Part shown: one piece after another, positions 1-11,700 of the stretch
Layout of the letters: every line of letters starts with the position of its first letter
Position numbering within the stretch: the first letter of the stretch is position 1
NCBI RefSeq assembly: GCF_030553055.1
Contig: NZ_CP130713.1
Span: 2,728,001 to 2,792,000 of the forward strand
DNA: 64,000 bases
DNA from: Streptomyces sp. XD-27
GTDB lineage: Bacteria; Actinomycetota; Actinomycetes; Streptomycetales; Streptomycetaceae
Direction of reading: 5' to 3'
The notes under the pieces: model-generated
Seen by the model: only the letters and a program-made list of their open reading frames with translations
What the model was told of the DNA's origin: nothing
Database searches by the model: none
Translations under genes and position numbers: made by a program

Positions 1-2656
1 CCGCGTTCCAGTCGGGGGAGACACCATGGACATGGGCCTCGGCCAGGGCCGCGGCCAGGCTCCGTATCTCCGGGCGGCCGGCCCGCAGCAGGGGCACGAA
101 CGTCCCGTCGCTCTCGGGCAGGCAGTCCTGCGCCATGGCGGTGAGGACGCCGTCCGGACCCAGCTCCACGTACGTGGTGACGTTCTTCGCGGCCAGCGTC
201 CGTACGCCGTCGAGGAAGCGGACGGCCTCGCGGACGTGCCGCACCCAGAAGTCGGGGGTCGTGATCTCCTCGGCGGCCACCACGCCACCGGTCAGACCCG
301 ACACGATCGGGATCTTCGGCGCCTCATATGACAGGCCCTCCGCGACCGCACGGAACGCCTCCACCATCCCGTCCATACGCGGCGAATGGAACGCATGGCT
401 GACAGCAAGCCGCTTCGTCTTACGGCCCTCGGCCTCAAAACGCGTCGCGATCTCCAGTGCCACGTCCTCGTCACCCGCGATGACCACCGACACCGGACCG
501 TTGACAGCGGCGATGCTCACCCGGTCGGAAAGCAGCGGCAGCACCTCCGCCTCCGACGCCTGAACCGCGACCATCGCGCCACCGACAGGCAGCTCCTGCA
601 TCAGCCGGCCACGCGCCGCCACCAGCACACACGCGTCAGACAGCGACAGCACACCCGCCACATGCGCAGCCGCCAACTCACCGATCGAATGACCCGACAG
701 GAAGTCCGCCCGCAGCCCCCACGCCTCGACCAGCCGGAACAGCGCCACCTCGACGGCAAACAGCGCAGGCTGCGTGTACCCCGTCTGATCCAGCAGCCCG
801 GCATCCTCGCCGAACAGGACGTCCTTCAACGGCCGCTCGAGATGCCCGTCCAGCTCCGCGCACACCGCGTCCAGCGCCTCCGCGAAGACCGGATACGCCT
901 CGTACAGCTCACGGCCCATCCCCAGCCGCTGACTGCCCTGCCCCGTGAACAGGAACGCCACCTTGCCGCTGGTGGCCTTGCCGTGGCGGAGCCCGGTGGC
1001 GGGCTCCTCGCGGCTCAGTGCGTCCAGGCCCCGCAGGAGGCCGTCGCGGTCGTCCGTCACCAGGGCGGCGCGGTGCTCGAAGGCGGCGCGGCCGGTGGCG
1101 AGGGAGTAGGCGAGATCGGTGAGGGGCAGGTCGGGGTCGTTCTCCACGTGCGCGCGGAGGCGTTCGGCCTGGGCGCGCAGTGCCGTGGGGGTCTTGGCGG
1201 AGAGCGTCCACAGGGGCAGCGCGGCGGCGGGCGCCGGGGCGTCCTCCTCGGTGGGCTGGGGCGCCTCGTCCGGGGCCTGCTCGATGATCGTGTGGGCGTT
1301 GGTGCCGCTGATGCCGAACGAGGAGACGGCGGCGCGGCGCGGCTGGCCGGTCTCGGGCCACGGCCGGGCCTCGGTCAGCAGTTCGACGGCGCCGGCCGTC
1401 CAGTCGACGGCGGGGGTGGGCGCGTCGACGTGCAGGGTCTTGGGCAGCACGCCGTACCGCATCGCCATGACCATCTTGATGATCCCGGCGACGCCCGCGG
1501 CGGCCTGCGTGTGGCCGAGGTTGGACTTGACGGAGCCGAGCCACAGCGGCGGCTGCTCGGCGGTCCGGTGGCGTCCGTAGGTGGCGAGCAGGGCCTGGGC
1601 CTCGATCGGGTCGCCCAGCGTGGTGCCGGTGCCGTGCGCCTCGACGGCGTCGATCTGGCCCGCCGAGAGCCGGGCCCCGGCCAGCGCCTGGCGGATGACG
1701 CGCTGCTGCGACGGGCCGTTGGGGGCGGTGAGGCCGCTGCTGGCGCCGTCCTGGTTGATGGCGCTACCGCGTACGAGGGCGAGTACCCGGTGGCCGTTGG
1801 CGCGGGCGTCGGACAGCCGCTCCAGCAGGAGCATGCCGGCGCCCTCACCCCAGCCGGTGCCGTCGGCGGCGGCGGCGAAGGACTTGCAGCGGCCGTCGAT
1901 GGCGAGTCCGCGGTGGCGGCTGAACTCGGTGAACGTCCCCGGAGTGGACATGACCGTGACGCCGCCCGCCAGGGCGAGCGTGCACTCACCCCGGCGCAGG
2001 GCCTGGGCGGCGAGGTGCAGGGCGACCAGGGACGACGAGCAGGCCGTGTCGATGGTGACGGCGGGGCCTTCGAGCCCGAAGGTGTAGGCGACGCGGCCGG
2101 AGGCGATGCTGCCGGAGCTGCCGTTGCCGAGGAAGCCTTCGACGTCTTCGGGTACGGAGAACAGGCGCGAGGCGTAGTCGTGGTACATCACGCCCGCGAA
2201 GACCCCGGTGCGGCTGCCGCGCAGCGTGTCGGGGTCGATGCCCGCCCGCTCGAACGCCTCCCAGGAGGTCTCCAGGAGCAGCCGCTGCTGGGGGTCCATG
2301 GCGAGGGCCTCGCGCGGCGGGATGCCGAAGAAGGCGGCGTCGAAGTCGGCGGCGTCGTGGAGGAAGCCGCCCTCGCGGACGTAGGCGTCGTGGCCGCTCT
2401 CCGGGTCGGGCTCGAAGAGGACGTCGGTGCCCCAGCCGCGGTTCGCGGGGTAGGGCGTGGCCGCGTCGCCGCCGCGGGCGACGAGGTCCCACAGCTCCTC
2501 GGGGGTGCTGACGCCGCCCGGGTAGCGGCAGCTCATCGCGACGATGGCGATGGGCTCCTGCTCGCGGTCCTCGACCTCGCGCAGCCGCCGCCGTGCCTCG
2601 CGCAGGTCGGCCGTGGCCCGCTTGAGGTACTCCAGGTACTTCTCCTCGTTCGCCAT
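1..2656 (-). CDS. Type I modular polyketide synthase, gene F (5' part; KS-AT, 3' end beyond window)
   Basis: Cytosolic multidomain enzyme that extends a polyketide chain by one unit per module. The 885 visible residues hold an N-terminal docking coiled coil (about 1-33, starting [18 protein letters not shown]), a ketosynthase (KS; about 34-460, active-site Cys near 206 in TACSSSL, then [10 protein letters not shown] and SNLGHTQ) and an acyltransferase (AT; about 550-870, GHSIGE Ser near 656, HAFHS), so malonyl-CoA is the predicted extender. The reading frame is open from the start to the window edge and stops in the post-AT linker, so the reductive domains and ACP lie outside. The ATG is preceded by a GGGGGG run 9 nt upstream and directly abuts a TAA. 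Its docking peptide should accept the chain from gene E. The AT is nearly identical to that of module C1. Confidence 0.95.
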   Translation of the reverse strand, partial: MANEEKYLEYLKRATADLREARRRLREVEDREQEPIAIVAMSCRYPGGVSTPEELWDLVARGGDAATPYPANRGWGTDVLFEPDPESGHDAYVREGGFLHDAADFDAAFFGIPPREALAMDPQQRLLLETSWEAFERAGIDPDTLRGSRTGVFAGVMYHDYASRLFSVPEDVEGFLGNGSSGSIASGRVAYTFGLEGPAVTIDTACSSSLVALHLAAQALRRGECTLALAGGVTVMSTPGTFTEFSRHRGLAIDGRCKSFAAAADGTGWGEGAGMLLLERLSDARANGHRVLALVRGSAINQDGASSGLTAPNGPSQQRVIRQALAGARLSAGQIDAVEAHGTGTTLGDPIEAQALLATYGRHRTAEQPPLWLGSVKSNLGHTQAAAGVAGIIKMVMAMRYGVLPKTLHVDAPTPAVDWTAGAVELLTEARPWPETGQPRRAAVSSFGISGTNAHTIIEQAPDEAPQPTEEDAPAPAAALPLWTLSAKTPTALRAQAERLRAHVENDPDLPLTDLAYSLATGRAAFEHRAALVTDDRDGLLRGLDALSREEPATGLRHGKATSGKVAFLFTGQGSQRLGMGRELYEAYPVFAEALDAVCAELDGHLERPLKDVLFGEDAGLLDQTGYTQPALFAVEVALFRLVEAWGLRADFLSGHSIGELAAAHVAGVLSLSDACVLVAARGRLMQELPVGGAMVAVQASEAEVLPLLSDRVSIAAVNGPVSVVIAGDEDVALEIATRFEAEGRKTKRLAVSHAFHSPRMDGMVEAFRAVAEGLSYEAPKIPIVSGLTGGVVAAEEITTPDFWVRHVREAVRFLDGVRTLAAKNVTTYVELGPDGVLTAMAQDCLPESDGTFVPLLRAGRPEIRSLAAALAEAHVHGVSPDWNA

Positions 2657-2768
2657 TTACGCCATCCCCCCGGTGTGAAGAGTCCAGAAGCCCATGTGGA
2701 GCGGGTCGCCCGTGCGGAGCGGGTCGCTTGTGCGGAGCGGGTCGCTCATGCGGAGCGGGTGCAACGGG
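2657..2768. other. E-F intergenic region
   Basis: A 112-bp gap between the stop of gene E and the start of gene F. It holds a four-copy 18-bp tandem repeat, a G-rich ribosome-binding run (complement of 2666-2671) and a two-codon minicistron ATGGCGTAA (complement of 2657-2665) whose stop touches the F start codon. No hairpin terminator or promoter is evident, so E and F are probably cotranscribed. Confidence 0.8.
2695..2766. repeat. 18-bp tandem repeat, 4 copies
   Basis: Units begin at 2695, 2713, 2731 and 2749, each close to TGCGGAGCGGGTCGCTTG on the plus strand; the last unit diverges at its end. In one minus-strand frame the repeat reads as DPLRTS-like hexapeptides, but that frame lies after the gene E stop and has no start signal of its own. 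Confidence 0.85.
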
Positions 2769-5700
2769 TCAGGAGAGCCCGAGCTCGTCGTCGAGAAGAC
2801 TGAAGATCTCGTCTGCTGTGGCGTCCTGGATTTCGCGGTCGTCGGCGGCGCTGTCCGTTGCACTGTGCGTTTCATTCCACTTCGACAGGAGATCCCGCAG
2901 GCGGGTGGTGATTCCGGGGCGTTCGGCGTCGTCGGGGGCGATCGCGGCGAGGATCGCCTCGAGCTTGTCGAGTTCCGCGTGGACGGGCGGGTGGGCGGCG
3001 GCGGTGTCCGTGACGAGTTCTTCGCGCAGATGCCCGGCCAGTGCGGTGGGGGTCGGGTAGTCGAAGATCAGCGTGACGGGCAGCCGCAGCCCGGCGGCGG
3101 CGCCGAGCCGGTTGCGCAGGTCCACGGCGGTGAGGGAGTCGAAGCCGAGGTCGAGGAAGCCGCGGGTGGCGTCGACGTCGTCCGGCGTGCCGTGGCCGAG
3201 GACGGCCGCGACGTGGGTGAGGACCAGGTCGAGCAGTTCGCGGTCGCGTTCGGCCGCCGGCAGCGCGGCCAGCCGCTCGGCGAGCGCGCCCGGCCCGGCC
3301 GCTGCCGCCGCTCCGTTGGCCGTGCCGCCCGGCTCGGCGGTGGCGCGCCGGATCGGGGTGCGGACCAGGCCGCGCAGCAGCGGCGGCAGCAGTCCGGCGG
3401 CGGCCTGGCCGCGCAGCGCGTTCGCGTCGAGCGCGATGGGGACCAGTACGGCGTCGTCGAGGGTCCCGGACAGGTCGAACAGGGCCAGGCCCTCGTCCTG
3501 TGGCAGGGCCGCGTAGCCGCCCCGGGAGATCCGGGTCCGGTCGGACGCGTCGAGGCCGCCCGCCATGCCGCCGTCCGCCGCCCACAGGCCCCAGGCCAGG
3601 GAGGTGGCCGGGAGGCCGTGCGCGGCGCGGTGCTGGGCGAGGGCGTCGAGGAAGGTGTTGGCGGCGGCGTAGTTGCCCTGTCCGGCGCTGCCGAAGACCC
3701 CGGCGGCGGAGGAGAAGAGCACGAACGCGGACAGGTCGAGCTCGCGGGTCAGCTCGTGGAGGTGCCAGGCGGCGTCGACCTTGGGGCGCAGCACCGCGTC
3801 CACGCGCTCCGGGGTGAGGGAGCCGATGACGCCGTCGTCCAGTACGCCCGCGATGTGCACGACGGCGGTGAGCGGGTGCGCGGCGGGGATGGCGGCCAGG
3901 GTGGCGGCCAGGGCGTCGCGGTCGGCGGCGTCGCAGGCCGCCCAGGTGACCTCGGCGCCCAAGGCGCGGAGCTCGGCGCCGAGTTCGGCGGCTCCGGGGG
4001 CCTGGTCGCCGCGCCGACCGGTCAGCAGCAGGTGCCGGGCGCCGTGTTCGGTGACCAGGTGGCGGGCGAACAGGCTGCCGAGGGTGCCGCTCGCGCCGGT
4101 GACCAGGACGGTGCCGCGGTCGGCGCCGAGGCGGCGGCCGGGTGCGGCGGTGGTGGACCCGTTGGGGGCGGACCCGTTGGGGCAGCTCCGGTGGGGGCGG
4201 CTCCGGTGGGCACGGTGGGGACGGCTCCGGCGGAGTCGGCCCCGACCGGGGTGGCGACCCGTGCCAGGCGGAGGGCGTGGACGGCCCCAGCGCGCAGGGC
4301 GAGTTGCGGTTCTTCGGTGGCCAGCGCGGCGGGCAGGGCGCGGTCGGAGGCGTCGCTCCCGTCGGTGTCGATCAGGACGAACCGTCCGGGGTTCTCCGAC
4401 TGCGCCGACCGGACCAGGCCCCACACGGTGGTGTGGACCAGGTCGGTGACGTCCTCTCCGGGCCGGGCCGCGACCGCGCCCCGGGTGGCGAAGACCAGCG
4501 GCGTGTCGGCGAAGCGGGTATCGGCCAGCCAGCGTTGCACCAGGTCGAGGGCTTGCCGGGCGGCCGCCCTGGCGGCGTCGGCCGACCGTTCCGTACCGGC
4601 CGGGGCGGTGAGGGGCACGTACACCAGCTCCGGCGCGGTGCCGTCCGCGTCCGCGGCGGCGGCGAGCGCGGCCAGGTCCGGGTAGGTGTCGAGGGGCTCG
4701 CCCGCGACGGTGAACGTCCCGTCGCCGCCGAGGGCCACCCAGTGCTCGCCCTGGGGGTACCTCCTGGGGGCACCTCCCAGCGGCCGCGCTGGGGGACAGG
4801 TCTGGGGGCGGGATCCGTCGGCGGACGGCACCGGCAGCGCGCTCCACTCGGGGCGGAACAGCGACTCCTGGCGCGTTCCGCGGGAGGCGTCGAGTTGCTC
4901 GGCGTCGAGCGGGCGCAGCACGAGACCGCCGACGGTGGCGACCGCGGCGCCCGTGCCGTCGGCCAGGTCCAGCGTGACGCCGCCGTTTCCGGCGGGCCGG
5001 ACCCGCACGCGCAACGCGGCGGCGCCCTGTGCGTACAGCCGGACACCGGTCCAGGCGAACGGCAGCCGTGCGGCGGTACGGCCCGCGTCGGCCACGTCCG
5101 TGCCCACGCGGGTACGGCCCGTACGACCCTCGTCGGCGGCCACGTCCGTGCCCGCGTGGGTACGGCCTGCGCCGGCAGACGTGCGGACGCCCGTGGTCGT
5201 GCCCCCGGAGTCCGCATCGGCGCCGGAGTCCGCATCGGCGCCGGTGCCCGCGTCCGTCCCGTTGGCCGCGTCAGCGACCCCCGCGTCAGCGGCCTCCGTA
5301 TCCACACCAAGGCCGATCGTGTGCAGCGCGGCGTCCAGGAGGGCCGGGTGTACGCCGAACGCGGCGGCCGCGGTCTCGTAGCCCTCGGGCAGCCGGACGT
5401 CCGCGTACAGCTCGTCGCCGTGCCGCCAGGCGGCCGTCAGCCCCTGGAAGACGGGGCCGTAGCCGAGTCCGGCGGCGGCCGCGTGCTCGTAGAAGGCGGC
5501 GACGTCCACGGGTTCGGCGCCGGCCGGGGGCCATTCGGTCAGGTCGGCCGACTTCGACGGCTTCGACGGCTCCGACGGCTCCGACGGCTCCGACGGCTCC
5601 GACGGTGGCAACGAAGGCTCCGGTGCGGTCCCGGCCGGTTGCCCCCCGCGCGTCAGGAATCCCGTGGCGTGCCGGGTCCACGGCTCTCCCCCAGCGCGGC

Positions 5701-8700
5701 CTCCCCCAGACTCCTCCCCCGGCGCGGCCGCTGGGAGGTGCCCCCAGGAGGTACCCCCAGGAGGCGCCCCCACGCCGTGGGCGGCCGCGTCCTCCGGGCG
5801 CGAGTGCAGGGTCAGGGCGCGTCGTCCGGTGTCATCGGCGGCGGCGAGCCCCAGGCGCAGTTGGACCGCGCCGGTCGCGGGCAGCACCAGCGGGGCCTGG
5901 AGGGTCAGTTCCTCCACGGTGTCGCAGCCGACCTCGGTGGCCGCGCGCAGCGCCAGATCGACGAAGGCCGTGCCGGGCAGCAGGACGGTGTCCATGACGG
6001 CGTGGTCGGCGAGCCAGGGGTGGCTCTGGAGGGACAGCCGGCCGGTGAAGACGTAGCCGCCGGTGTCGGGGAGTTCGACGGCCGCGCCGAGCAGCGGGTG
6101 GCCGGTGAGCTCCAGGCCCGTGGCGGCGACGTCCTCGGCGGACACGCCGACGTCGAGCCAGTAGCGGCGGCGCTGGAACGGGTACGTGGGCAGTTCCACC
6201 CGGCGCGCGCCGCGCCCGGCGTAGTAGGCGGTCCAGTCCACGGCCACGCCGCGGACGTGCGCCTGGGCCAGGGCCGTGGCCAGCGTCCGGGTCTCGGGGC
6301 GGCCGCCGCGCAGGACGGGGACGAACACCGCGTCGGTCCCCGCCGCGTCAACGCCTTCGCCGGAATCGGCGGTCACGCAGTCCTCACCCATCGCGGACAG
6401 CACGCCGTCCGGGCCGAGTTCGACGAACGTGGTCACACCGGCCTCGCGCAGGGTGCGGACGCCGTCGAGGAAGCGGACCGCCTCCCGGACGTGCCGGACC
6501 CAGAACTCGGGCATCCCGATCTCGTCGGCGGAGACGACGGTTCCGGTCAGGTGGGACACGATCGGGATCCGCGGGGCCTGGTACGTCAGCGTCTCGGCGA
6601 GCTTCCGGAAGTCCGCGAGCATGGGGTCCATGTGCGGGGAGTGGAAGGCGTGGCCGACGGTGAGCCGCTTGGTCTTCCGGCCCTCGGACGCGAAGTGCTC
6701 GGCGACCTCCAACGCCGCGTCCTCGTCACCGGCGATGACGACGGACGACGGGCCGTTGAGCGCGGCGATGTCCACCCTCTTACCGAGCAGCGGACGGACC
6801 TCGTTCTCCGACGCCTGGACGGCGATCATCGCGCCACCGGCGGGCAACTGCTGCATCAGACGGCCGCGCGCCGCCACCAGCGCGCAGGCATCCGCCAACG
6901 ACAGCACGCCCGCCACATGCGCGGCGGCCAGCTCACCGATCGAGTGCCCGGCGACGTAGTCCGGGGTCAGACCCCACGCCGTCAGAAGGCGGAACAGCGC
7001 CACCTCAGTCGCGAACAGCGCGGGCTGGGTGTACGCCGTCTGATCCAGCAGCGCCGCGTCGTCACCGAACAGCACATCGCGCAGCGGCCGTTCGAGGTGC
7101 GGGTCCATGGCCGCGCACACCGCGTCCAGGGCCTCGGTGAACACCGGGAACGTCTCGTACAGTTCGCGTCCCGCATCCAGCCGCTGGCTGCCCTGCCCGG
7201 TGAACAGGAAAGCCGTCTTGCCTTCGGCGGCGGTGCCGCGCAGCGTGTGCGCGGGGCTCTCCCCGCGGGCCAGCGCGTCCAGAGCGCGTAGCAGTTCCTC
7301 GCGGTCACCGGCGACCACGGCGGCGCGCTGCTCCAGCGCGGCACGGGTGGTGGCGAGCGCGTACCCGAGGTCGGTCAGGTCCAGGGCCGGGTCGGCGGCG
7401 ATACGGGAGCGCAAACGCTGGGCCTGGGCGCGCAGCCCGTCCTCGCCGCGCGCGGAGAGCAGGACCGGTACGGCCGGGATCGCGGGCAGTTCGGCGGGGC
7501 CGGTGGCGGCGGGGCTGATGGCGGCGGAGTCGTCGGCGGCGGCGGGCGGCTCCTCGATGATGGCGTGGGCGTTGGTGCCGCTGATGCCGAACGAGGAGAC
7601 ACCCGCGCGCCGCGCGCGGTCGGTCCGCGGCCATGCCCGTTCCTCGGTCAGCAGCGACACCGCGCCCGCGGACCACTCCACGTGCGGGGAGGGCGCGTCG
7701 ACGTGCAGGGTCCTGGGCAGCACGCCGTGCCGCATCGCCAGCACCATCTTGATGACGCCCGCGACGCCGGAGGCGGCCTGCGTGTGGCCGAGGTTGGACT
7801 TGACCGAGCCGAGCCACAGAGGCTGCCCCGCCGGACGCTCCTGGCCGTACGTGGCCAGCAGCGCCTGCGCCTCGATGGGGTCGCCCAGGACGGTGCCGGT
7901 GCCGTGCGCCTCGACCGCGTCCACCTGGTCGCCGCTCAGCCGGGCGTTGGCGAGCGCCTGCCGGATGACGCGCTGCTGGGACGGGCCGTTGGGGGCCGTG
8001 AGCCCGTTGCTGGCGCCGTCCTGGTTGACGGCGGAGCCGCGCACGAGGGCCAGCACCTGGTGCCCGTTCCTGCGGGCGTCGGACAGCCGTTCCAGCAGCA
8101 GCATGCCCGCGCCCTCGCCCCAGCCGGTGCCGTCGGCGGCGGCGGCGAACGACTTGCAGCGCCCGTCGCGGGCCAGCCCGCGCTGGCGGCTGAACTCGAT
8201 GAACGTACCCGGGGTGAACATCACCGTGACGCCGCCGGCCAGCGCCAGCGCGCACTCGCCGTTCCGCAGCGCCTGCGCGGCGAGGTGCAGGGCGACGAGG
8301 GACGAGGAGCAGGCCGTGTCGACGGTGACGGCCGGGCCCTCCAGCCCGAAGGTGTAGGCGACGCGGCCGGAGACGACGCTGCTGGAGCTGCCGGTGCCGA
8401 GGTAGCCCTCGACCTCCTCCGGCACGGCGCGGAGCCGCGACCCGTAGTCGTGGTACATGACGCCCGCGAAGACGCCGGTCTGCGTGCCGCGCACGGACAG
8501 CGGGTCGATGCCCGCCCGTTCGAACGCCTCCCAGGACGTCTCCAGCAGCAGGCGCTGCTGCGGATCCATGGCGAGAGCCTCGCGAGGCGAGATCCCGAAG
8601 AACGCCGGGTCGAAGTCGGCGGCGTCGTGCACGAAGCCGCCCTCGCGGGCGTAGGAGGTGCCCTGGGTCTCGGGGTCCGGGTCGTACAGGGCGTCCAGGT

Positions 8701-11700
8701 CCCAGCCGCGGTTGTCCGGGAACGGGGAGATGCCGTCCTGGCCCGCGGCGAGCATCCGCCACAGGTCCTCGGGGGTACGGACGCCGCCGGGGTAGCGGCA
8801 GCTCATCGCGACGATGGCGATCGGCTCGTTGTCCTTGACCGCGGAGGCCACTGGTACGGGCGCGGCGTCCGCGGCCGCGGTGCCGAGCAGTTCGGTGCGC
8901 AGGTGGCGGGCGAGGACGGCCGGGTCCGGGTAGTCGAAGACGAGCGTGGCAGGCAGCCGCAGCCCGGTCACCGCGTTGAGGTGGTTACGGAGTTCGACAG
9001 CCGTGAGGGAGTCGAAGCCCAGCTCCTTGAACGCCCGCCCGGAACCGATGGTCTCCGGACCCGCGTAACCGAGCACCGTCGCCACCTGCGTACGGACCAA
9101 CTCCAACAGCGTCCGCTCCTGCTCGGCCACCGACAGCCCCTGAAGCCGCTGCACCAGACCCGACTCGCCGGCCACCGCCGCCTCGACGGCGCGCCGCACC
9201 GGAACCCGCACCAGACCCCGCAGCAACGGCGAGACCGCACCAGCGGACGCCAGCGCCCGCAGCGCCGCGACGTCCACCCGCATCGGCACCAGCGACGGCC
9301 GGCCCACGCGGAGGGCGGTGTCGAGCAGGGCGAGCCCCTCCGCCACGGGCAGCGGGGGCACACCGGCCCGCCGCATACGGGCGATGTCGGCCTCGTCGAG
9401 GCTGTCGCCCATACCGCCACCGGCCCACAGCCCCCACGCCAGCGCGGTCGCGGGCAGGCCACGGGCCGCGCGGTGGGCGGCCAGCGCGTCCAGGAAGACG
9501 TTGGCGGCGGCGTAGTTGCCCTGCCCCGGGCCACCGAAGACACCCGAGGAGGAGGAGAACAGGACGAAGGCGGAGAGGTCCAGCTCCTGTGTCAGCTCGT
9601 GCAGGTTCCACGCCGCGTCCACCTTCGGACGCATCACATGGGCGAGCCGCTCGGGCGTCAGCGAACCGATGACACCGTCGTCCAACACACCGGCCGTGTG
9701 GAACACGGCGGTCAGCGGGTGGTCGGCGGGGACCGCCGCCAGCGTCTCCGCGAGCGCGCCGCGATCGGCCACATCACAGGCAGCCCAGCGCACGTCGGCA
9801 CCCGACTCGGCGAGTTCAGCGGCCAGTTCGGACGCACCCGGAGCCCGCTCCCCGCGTCGGCTGACCAGCAGCAGACGCCGTACGCCGTACTCGGCCACCA
9901 AGTGGCGAGCCACCAGCCCGCCGAGGGAGCCCGATGCCCCGGTGACGAGCACCGTGCCGTCGACCTCCGGCCGCCAGACGCGCTCGCTCGCGGAATCGGT
10001 CTCCGACTCGCCGACGGGCACCCGTGCCAGCCGTGGCGTACGCAGCGCACCCGCGCGCACCGCGAGTTGCGGCTCTCCGGAGGCCACGGCGGCGGGCAGC
10101 GCGCGCAGCGAGTCCTCGTGGCCGTCGACATCGATCAGGACGAACCGGCCCGGGTTCTCCGACTGCGCCGAGCGCAGCAGACCCCACACGGCCGCGGCCG
10201 CGAGGTCCGCCACCGGCTCGCCGGCCTCGGTGGCCACAGCCCCCGAGGTGAGCACGGCCAGCGTCGCGTCGGAGACCCGCTCATCGGACAGCCAGCCCTG
10301 CACCAGCGCGAGCGCGTCGGCGGCGACCCGGTGCGCGGCATCGGCCACGCCTTCGCCGCTCTCCACCACAGGGGACGCGAAGACGACCTCGGGCGCCGGG
10401 GCACCGGAGGCGACCGCCTCGGCCAGCTCCGCCAGGTCCGCGTACACCGCCGCGTCGGAACCCGCCCCCGCGAGACCGATGGCGTCGGCCCCCAGGACGG
10501 CCCAGCGGCCGCCGTCCCGCCCGCCGCTGTGCTCGGACGTACCAGCGGGAAGCTCCGGCCACTCCATGTGGAACAGCGACTCGTGGTGCGTCGTACGGGC
10601 GGTCCGCAGTTGCTCGGCCGAGACCGGGCGCAGCCCCAGCGACTCCACGGCCGCGACCGGCGCGCCCGTACCGTCCGCGATCTCCAGCCGGACCGCGTCC
10701 GCGCCCGCCGACGTCAGGCGGACCCGCAGTGCCGACGCGCCGCTCGCGTGCAGCGACACCCCGGTCCAGGCGAACGGCAACCGGCCCGCGTCGTCGGTGG
10801 TGCCGAGGCCTCCGAGCCCGATGGCGTGCAGTGCGGCGTCCAGCAGCGCGGGGTGCAGCCCGAACCGGGCCGCGTCCTCCTCGGCGTCCTTGGGCAGCCG
10901 TACCTCGGCGAAGATCTCGCCGTCCCGCCGCCACGCCGCGCGCAGGCCCTGGAACGCGGGCCCGTAGGCGAAGCCGATGTCCAGAAGGCCCGCGTAGCGG
11001 TCGCCGAGTTCCACCTCGGTCGCGCCGGCGGGAGGCCACGCGCTGAGGTCGAACGACGCCCGCGGTCGCGCGTCAGCGACCAGGACACCACTGGCGTGGC
11101 GGATCCACGGCTCCTCGACGGGCAAGCCCTCCAACCGGGAGTGCAACGTCAACAGCCGCCGACCCGACCCATCGGCCGCACCGACCGCCAACCGCAACTG
11201 GACACCGCCCCGCTCCGGCAGCACCAGCGGAGCCTCCAGCGTCAACTCCTCCAGCAGATCACAACCGACCTGGTCCCCCGCCCGAACCGCCAACTCCACA
11301 AACGCCGTCCCCGGCAGCAGAACACTGCCCAAGATGGTGTGATCGGCGAGCCACGGGTGCGTCGACAGCGCGAGGCGGCCGGTGAACAGCACGATGTCCG
11401 CGTCGGGCAGTTCGGCACTGGCGCCGAGCAGCGGATGCTCGGTCTCGCCCAAGCCCACGGCGGTGACGTCGCCGAGGAAGAGCGAGGACACCTTGGGCCA
11501 GTAGCGGTCGTGTTGGAAGGCGTATGTCGGCAGCTCGACCTGCCGGGCACCCGTCCCCGCGAAATACGCGTCCCAGTCCACCGCCACACCGCGTACATGC
11601 ACACGAGCGACGGCAGCGGTCAGCGCCTCGGCCTCCGGCCTGCCCTTCCGCAGCACGGGCACGAAGACAGCAGCATCGCCGGACACGCACTCCTGCCCCA

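Larger units (their letters stand above)
3010..8828 (-). other. PKS module E3: KS-AT(malonyl)-DH(degenerate?)-KR-ACP
   Basis: KS Cys lies near 8311, AT GHSIGE near 6943 with HAFHS, DH His near 6005, KR Tyr near 3675 and ACP Ser near 3136. The DH motif is [10 protein letters not shown], with Asp where the conserved Gly of HxxxGxxxxP should be; the downstream LDAALH aspartate motif is kept. The domain is swollen by three insertions (about 5070-5310, 5545-5640 and 5682-5771). The KR keeps LDD, Ser, Lys and Tyr, so a D-configured beta-hydroxyl is made. The outcome is an alkene if the DH works and a hydroxyl if not. Confidence 0.88.

Noticed and set aside
2657..2875. A small gene on the minus strand ending at the gene F start
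   Set aside because: It begins inside the gene E docking tail in another frame, has no ribosome site and half of it is the 18-bp repeat.
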